Origin: Panonychus citri
Lineage: Eukaryota; Arthropoda; Arachnida; Trombidiformes; Tetranychidae
NCBI RefSeq assembly: GCF_014898815.1
Contig: NW_026515500.1
Location: 310,001 to 374,000, forward strand
Length of the DNA: 64,000 bases
Direction of reading: 5' to 3'
Shown here: piece by piece, positions 59,365 to 64,000 of the stretch
Numbering within the stretch: the stretch's first letter is position 1
How the letters are laid out: each line of letters begins with the position of its first letter
Translations under genes and position numbers: made by a program
The notes under the pieces: model-generated
Database searches by the model: none
What the model saw: the letters and a program-made list of their open reading frames with translations, nothing else
What the model was told of the DNA's origin: nothing

Positions 59365-62300
59365 GTGTTACTGAAACTTCCAGTAGTAATTCATCATCAT
59401 CTCAGGTTAAGATGATGGTGATGTGCGATTGGATGAAGATGGATGTGAATGGAACAATTTTTTTTTCTCCAACAATTCTGACAATAAGTCTAATATAATA
59501 TTTCAATTGATTAGATTGATGATCAGCTGTGATTGAAAAAATATCCATAATCAAGATGTACTTACATAAGTAGACATAATGGACAATTAAAATAATGGAC
59601 ATAAGTGGACATTCAATAATATTAATTGATTTAATGACTTTCTTTCATTATATTGTTGCTCATTTGGGATAAATGGTTTCAAGAGATAAAGAGTTTCATT
59701 GATAAGAATTGAAAACTATGGGTGATGATGATGGTGATAAAGATGAAGATGAAGATGATGGTAAATCAGATGGGAAAGAAAGAGAAAAAGAAAGATGAAG
59801 ATGAAGATGATAGAGATGGATGATGAGCCGTGAAATCAGATAAAGATTCAAGCATCTGCCTGGTTGATCTCTTCAATTCCAAGTCTTCATGCGAATCATT
59901 TCATCCAATCCTTTAGACTTTTCCCCCCTTATCACATGTATTCCCTTATCTTCATCCCTTCTTTTCCTTTGTCTTCTCTTTCTTTATCTTCATCATCACC
60001 ATCTTTATCTTTATCCTTATCCTTATCTTCATCTTTATCATCTTCCTCTCGCCTTCCTCCTTGACAATCTCAAGTCACCAGAGGAAAAGAAGCTTTGTCA
60101 ACTTGATTGATTCCAAGTGTCACAGAATTTTTCTCTTCCTTTTTTTCATCTTTTCTTTCATCCTCATCTTTTTATCTTCCAGAGATTGAATAGCCTTCAG
60201 AATTTCATCTCATATATATACAAGAGGGAGAGATAACAATATTCACCTTTAAACAAGTCTATTCTCAGAACTCTCATTGAATCTCTATTGTGAATTACAG
60301 ATTACCTTTTGTAATATTTTACCATCAGTTTTATCGGTATTAATATTAAGTAATTCTTTAAGTTTACTCTAATTTCATGATACAATTACAAGGATAATGT
60401 TGATGGTGCAAAGAAAGTTCAATTCACATGATTTAACCTGATTAACTTTTTGACAAATTGAATATAATTCACTAATTATCCTTACAAAAAACTACCCACA
60501 ACTAACCTTACTGATTATCCTTCCCACTGAATCATTGATCAGAATTTCTTGATTAATACTATCAGATAATTAGATCGAACAAATAATCAAGTTCATTAAT
60601 CTGTAACTTAAGAATAGAACGAATAAACTTTCGAATAAATTTTCCATCTCTTATTACATTTTAATCGGAAAAAAGTACCAATGGTCATGAGAAGAAGATG
60701 AATGTTGAAATAGAATCGAAAATCAATCCAACTTTCTCTCTTTTCTTTCTAATCTGATAAAATACAGGGTAATAAATCTTATGGTGAAACCTAATCAGCT
60801 GACCTGTGGTCATTTTACATGTTCCTTTGTATATTTTTCCAGGTCTTCTTCGGATTTTTGGTGGGGGTAATCGAGCCTATGGAACTCAAATTTCAAGTTA
60901 CTTTGCATTCAAAGATCCACAAGTAGATAATGTAAATTATCAATCTCTTGTAACCATGGCCAATATCCCTTTCATCATTAAAGTTCTAGACCCGGAACTG
61001 GAAACAAAGCCAAAGGTAAATTTCAAACTCGAAATTAAAACAACGGTAACGAGTTGATGTTCTTATTATATTCATGATGAGGGAGAAAAAAAGATTCCAA
61101 TCAACTGTCAGAATCGATTGAAGAATTTTCTTGAAAGTTATCATTTCTTTCCCATTATTACATCATAATAATAATCAATCAACGGTGGAATTGGTAGATA
61201 GAACAAAAAATAATAAGTTCTAAACGTGATGATGATAAATAAATAAAAAATCGAGATAAAAATACCTGTAAGTCAACTGGGAGACTTTTTTATTTCCCTT
61301 GTAACTTTCATTTCCACATCAATGTTATCATGATAATGTATGAAAATAGTTTAACTTTTTTTACTTTTCATGATCAACATCATGAACTTTTATATTCACT
61401 CAGAACTTTTTTTTCCAACTCATTGGGAAAAAAAAGTTACATTGGTCTTTTTTTTCATTCTCTTCCACTTAGATTATGGTTACTCTCTATTACCACCATC
61501 ATCATGATAGTTTGCAGTTCAGTCACGAGTTTATGTATTACTTTGATATTGCATTTGCAAATTTTAGTCTGTGAGTTCATGATAATAGTAATCAGAATCA
61601 TGAATGCTTTATGAATTTGAAAGGTTTTTCATAAACATTGATTTGATATCTATAAGATGTGTGAATGGTGCAAAGTTAATCAGATTGATTTTGGCTCAAC
61701 ATTTGATAATAGCATTTGCATGTTGATTGAATGTGATCAACAATTTAATGGTTTCATCCTGAATTCATGATAAAATCTAATGGTATTATAATTTGTGTCA
61801 TGATTTTGTCTCTCATCCGAACGATACAAAAATGGTTTATTCGTTTGTCCTTCTTTCTTTTTCTTCGTCTTTCTCTTTAGAATCTCGAGTTAAAAGGTCA
61901 AATTATACCTTGTCCAGAGTCGAAATGCCTTCTCTTCCTGAGTTCCCCTCTGGTCGATGGTTTAGATTCACTTACCTCTCGAGGTCTCTACCTATCTGAT
62001 ATTCCGATTCACGATGCCACCCGGGACATTATCCTAGTCGAGGAACAGTCTCGAGCTCAGGAAAGTTTAAAACGACGAATGGACAAACTTCGTGAATCCA
62101 TTCAACAAGCAAACGAAGCGGTTGCCATGGAGAGAAAGAAAAATGTTGACCTTTTAAATCTAATTTTTCCCGCTCAAGTCGCCAAGAAACTCTGGTTATC
62201 TGAACAAGTTGAAGCTCAACAATATGATGATGTGACAATGCTTTTCTCGGACATTGTTGGTTTCACTGCCATCTGTTCAAATGCCACACCCATGATGGTG

Positions 62301-62366
62301 ATCAACATGTTGAACGCCCTGTATACCCAATTTGACAGTTTCTGTGGTGAAATTGATGTTTACAAG
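57302..62366 (+). CDS. soluble guanylate cyclase alpha-subunit-like gene, 3 exons, runs off the window
   Basis: Exons 57302-57734, 60843-61015 and 61881-62366, in phase. The catalytic domain continues beyond 64000 (the expected VETIGDAYC exon is not found). The first exon has a Ser/Thr-rich start with 13 consecutive Thr, then the HNOBA start FCKAIPFHFICDSNLNIVQL. Exon 2: RIFGGGNRAYGTQISSYF. Exon 3: LELKGQIIPCPESKCLLFL, GLYLSDIPIHDATRD, the coiled-coil linker KRRMDKLRESIQQANEA, the dimer-interface VDLLNLIFPAQVAKKLW and the cyclase start VTMLFSDIVGFTAICS with the metal-binding Asp. The wording SDIVGFTAICS and LSDIPIHDA fits alpha rather than beta subunits. With a beta subunit it makes cGMP in response to NO. 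No N-terminal heme-NO-binding (HNOB) domain is visible. A stop lies directly before the ATG, so earlier exons, if any, were missed. Confidence 0.85.
57456..57513 (+). repeat. ACC/ACA trinucleotide tract coding poly-Thr
   Basis: Runs of ACC then ACA codons inside the first guanylate cyclase exon give 13 Thr in a row. Confidence 0.85.
57735..60842 (+). other. guanylate cyclase intron, no gene seen
   Basis: 3.1-kb intron from donor GTAAGA to acceptor TTTTCCAG. AT-rich with CT and ATC microsatellites. Confidence 0.7.
59320..59362. repeat. (CT)n microsatellite
   Basis: About 21 uninterrupted CT units inside the guanylate cyclase intron. Confidence 0.95.
61016..61880 (+). other. guanylate cyclase intron
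   Basis: 865-base intron from GTAAAT to TCTTTAG. It contains the hairpin at 61404-61438. Confidence 0.75.
61404..61438. repeat. perfect A/T-run inverted repeat in an intron
   Basis: AACTTTTTTTTCC and GGAAAAAAAAGTT form a perfect 13-bp stem with a 9-base loop. Confidence 0.7.
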
Positions 62367-64000
62367 GTAAATTTATCTCTCTCTCTCTCTCTCTTTTATC
62401 AATCATTTAATTTAATAACATATACAGATGATAATCAAAATTATTATCAGGTAGTCAAAGTTTCAGGATAAACCATCAACTCCCTTTGAAATTTTTTACA
62501 TGATAAAAACTATCATCATAACCTCCAGCATTGGCTCAGATTGGTTGAATGTTTATCTGTATCAAATGATAATGATAAATATTATCAACCTGAAGATATA
62601 AAAATATATATAATATTTGAAGGGGAAAACTGAGTAAAAGATTAACCTACATGGGAATCAGTTGAATCGATTGAGTTACAAACTCATGACAATTTGAGTA
62701 AATTGAAAACAAATGCCCTCAGGGGAGATTGAATTTTCATCAATCTTTTTTATTCTTAAACCAATTTAAATGTTGTTTTCAGTTTTCTTATAAATGTTGT
62801 TATCTTTTTTATTTTTGTTACATCTTCTATTTCTGAACAGGCAAAATTCAGGTAACCCGAATTCATGGTGAGATAAATAGTATACATGATTTAAAAGATG
62901 AAATTGAATTAAATTGATACACGTAATCCTTTGATTAGAAAGCAAGTTAATTGTAACTAAATTGGTTTGTTATAAATAATTTATTGAAACTTTTTACACC
63001 TCTTTCAACTTATTAGGCTATTTGATGGACATTACCAGTGGTCAAGCTTTAGTTTCTTTCCTTGTAATAACCATTGATTACAACTTCATGTTACCTGTAA
63101 AAGGATTTCATCTCATTATGTTTGATTTTTTTTTCTGCTGAATTTCACCTTTAGTAACTAATTCTTCATGATATCTTGTTATGTCTTCATGTTATTATAG
63201 TGATTTTCATGGTGACCAAACAGGTCAACATGAACATGAACAAGGAAATAAGAAAATTGTGAATCAAGAAAAAAAAGAGAATATTATTTCACTTGAAGTT
63301 CTAACATTCAATTTTGAGAATCGATTTCATTTCATTTATATTTATATTAATATCTATTTATACAAAGTTACTCCAATTACTCAGTTGGAATATGAATCAA
63401 TCAGTTATCAGAATCAATGAACAATCAATAAAATCACAATTATTTCATCTTTTCATCCGATTATTTACTTAACTAATGGATTAGCCAAATGAATTAAAAT
63501 AATCTCTAGAGCTGGTTTTTTCCCCTCATGATAATCTCTCGATAGTTATGATTATTGAGCTGAATTGAGATTGACAATTAATATGAATGAATTGAAAACA
63601 AACAACTGGAATAGTTTTTTTATCCGAAAAAATTAATCAACTTAATTGCAATGAAATGTGAAAATCTTAATTCAATTTCATGCTGATCCCCAGAATCTAG
63701 TTCAAACTTCATGATAACTCATCTCAATGTAATATTCAAAGTCGCTGAATCTCAGGGAATTAACATTATTACATTGGGAGAGTTTAATTTAATAACAACA
63801 GAATCTCATCTGACAGTATCAATGAAGTTGAGGGGAAAATTTCATATCAATTTCATCATGATGATTTATATAAATATCATGGGATTGCAATTGAATCTCA
63901 CGATATTATCATGCAAAGAAAAATGAGTAAGAAAGAAAAAAAAGAAAAAAAAGAAGAAGAAAAAAAGTTCTAATTCTATTCAATTGTTATTATTATTATC
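62367..64000 (+). other. guanylate cyclase intron, continues beyond the window
   Basis: From donor AAG|GTAAAT to the right edge no further cyclase exon is seen. CT tract at ~62378-62394. The open frames inside are short and unrecognised. Confidence 0.55.

Overview
The window is eukaryotic nuclear DNA, AT-rich, with spliced genes. Many introns are only about 50-100 nt, and long stretches of low-complexity TCA/ATG-type sequence separate the genes. A soluble guanylate cyclase alpha subunit, CBP/p300, a CRAL-TRIO protein, a choline/ethanolamine-kinase-like gene and a Gly/Tyr-rich secreted protein together point to an arthropod. Short introns plus simple-repeat-rich spacers would suit a mite, but the species is not determined.

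Layout. 0.3-6.4 kb: a secreted structural (cuticle-like) protein gene on +, with a CRAL-TRIO gene nested antisense in its large intron. 6.6-8.0 kb: a choline/ethanolamine-kinase-family gene on -, interrupted by a one-base frameshift. 8.4-18.1 kb: a tandem array on - of four small genes or pseudogenes (called A, B, C, D here) built from the C-terminal exons of CBP, that is the NCBD/IBiD domain and its Gln-rich flanks, each starting from its own short ATG exon. 18.15-27.74 kb: the parent CBP/p300 (nejire) gene on -, 20 coding exons with every classical domain, preceded by a GC-rich promoter island near 28.15 kb. 29.1-29.8 kb: a young, truncated, inverted copy of the kinase gene. 30-57 kb: a gene-poor spacer with microsatellites, a decayed Merlin (ISXO2-like) DNA transposon, an inhibitor-of-apoptosis relic (BIR plus RING) and diverged direct repeats. 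57.3 kb to the right edge: three exons of a soluble guanylate cyclase alpha-like gene that continues beyond the window.

The standout is the NCBD array. NCBD is the coactivator-binding module of CBP. Here it has been released from the enzyme and multiplied next to the parent gene. Gene B reads open across five exons (374 aa) with two CBP-like NCBDs plus a third, strongly basic, diverged copy. Gene A also reads open, D ends early by a frameshift, and C is dead. The array grew partly by a ~4.8-kb duplication that carried the 3' end of CBP together with a neighbouring mini-gene and a hAT-type MITE. Such free NCBD proteins could compete with CBP for p160/IRF/p53-type partners; that is inference, not shown by the sequence.

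Exon coordinates were read by eye from splice consensus and reading phase. Summed coding lengths are multiples of three for CBP (6978 nt), the secreted protein (588), CRAL-TRIO (867), gene B (1125) and gene A (672), which supports those models.
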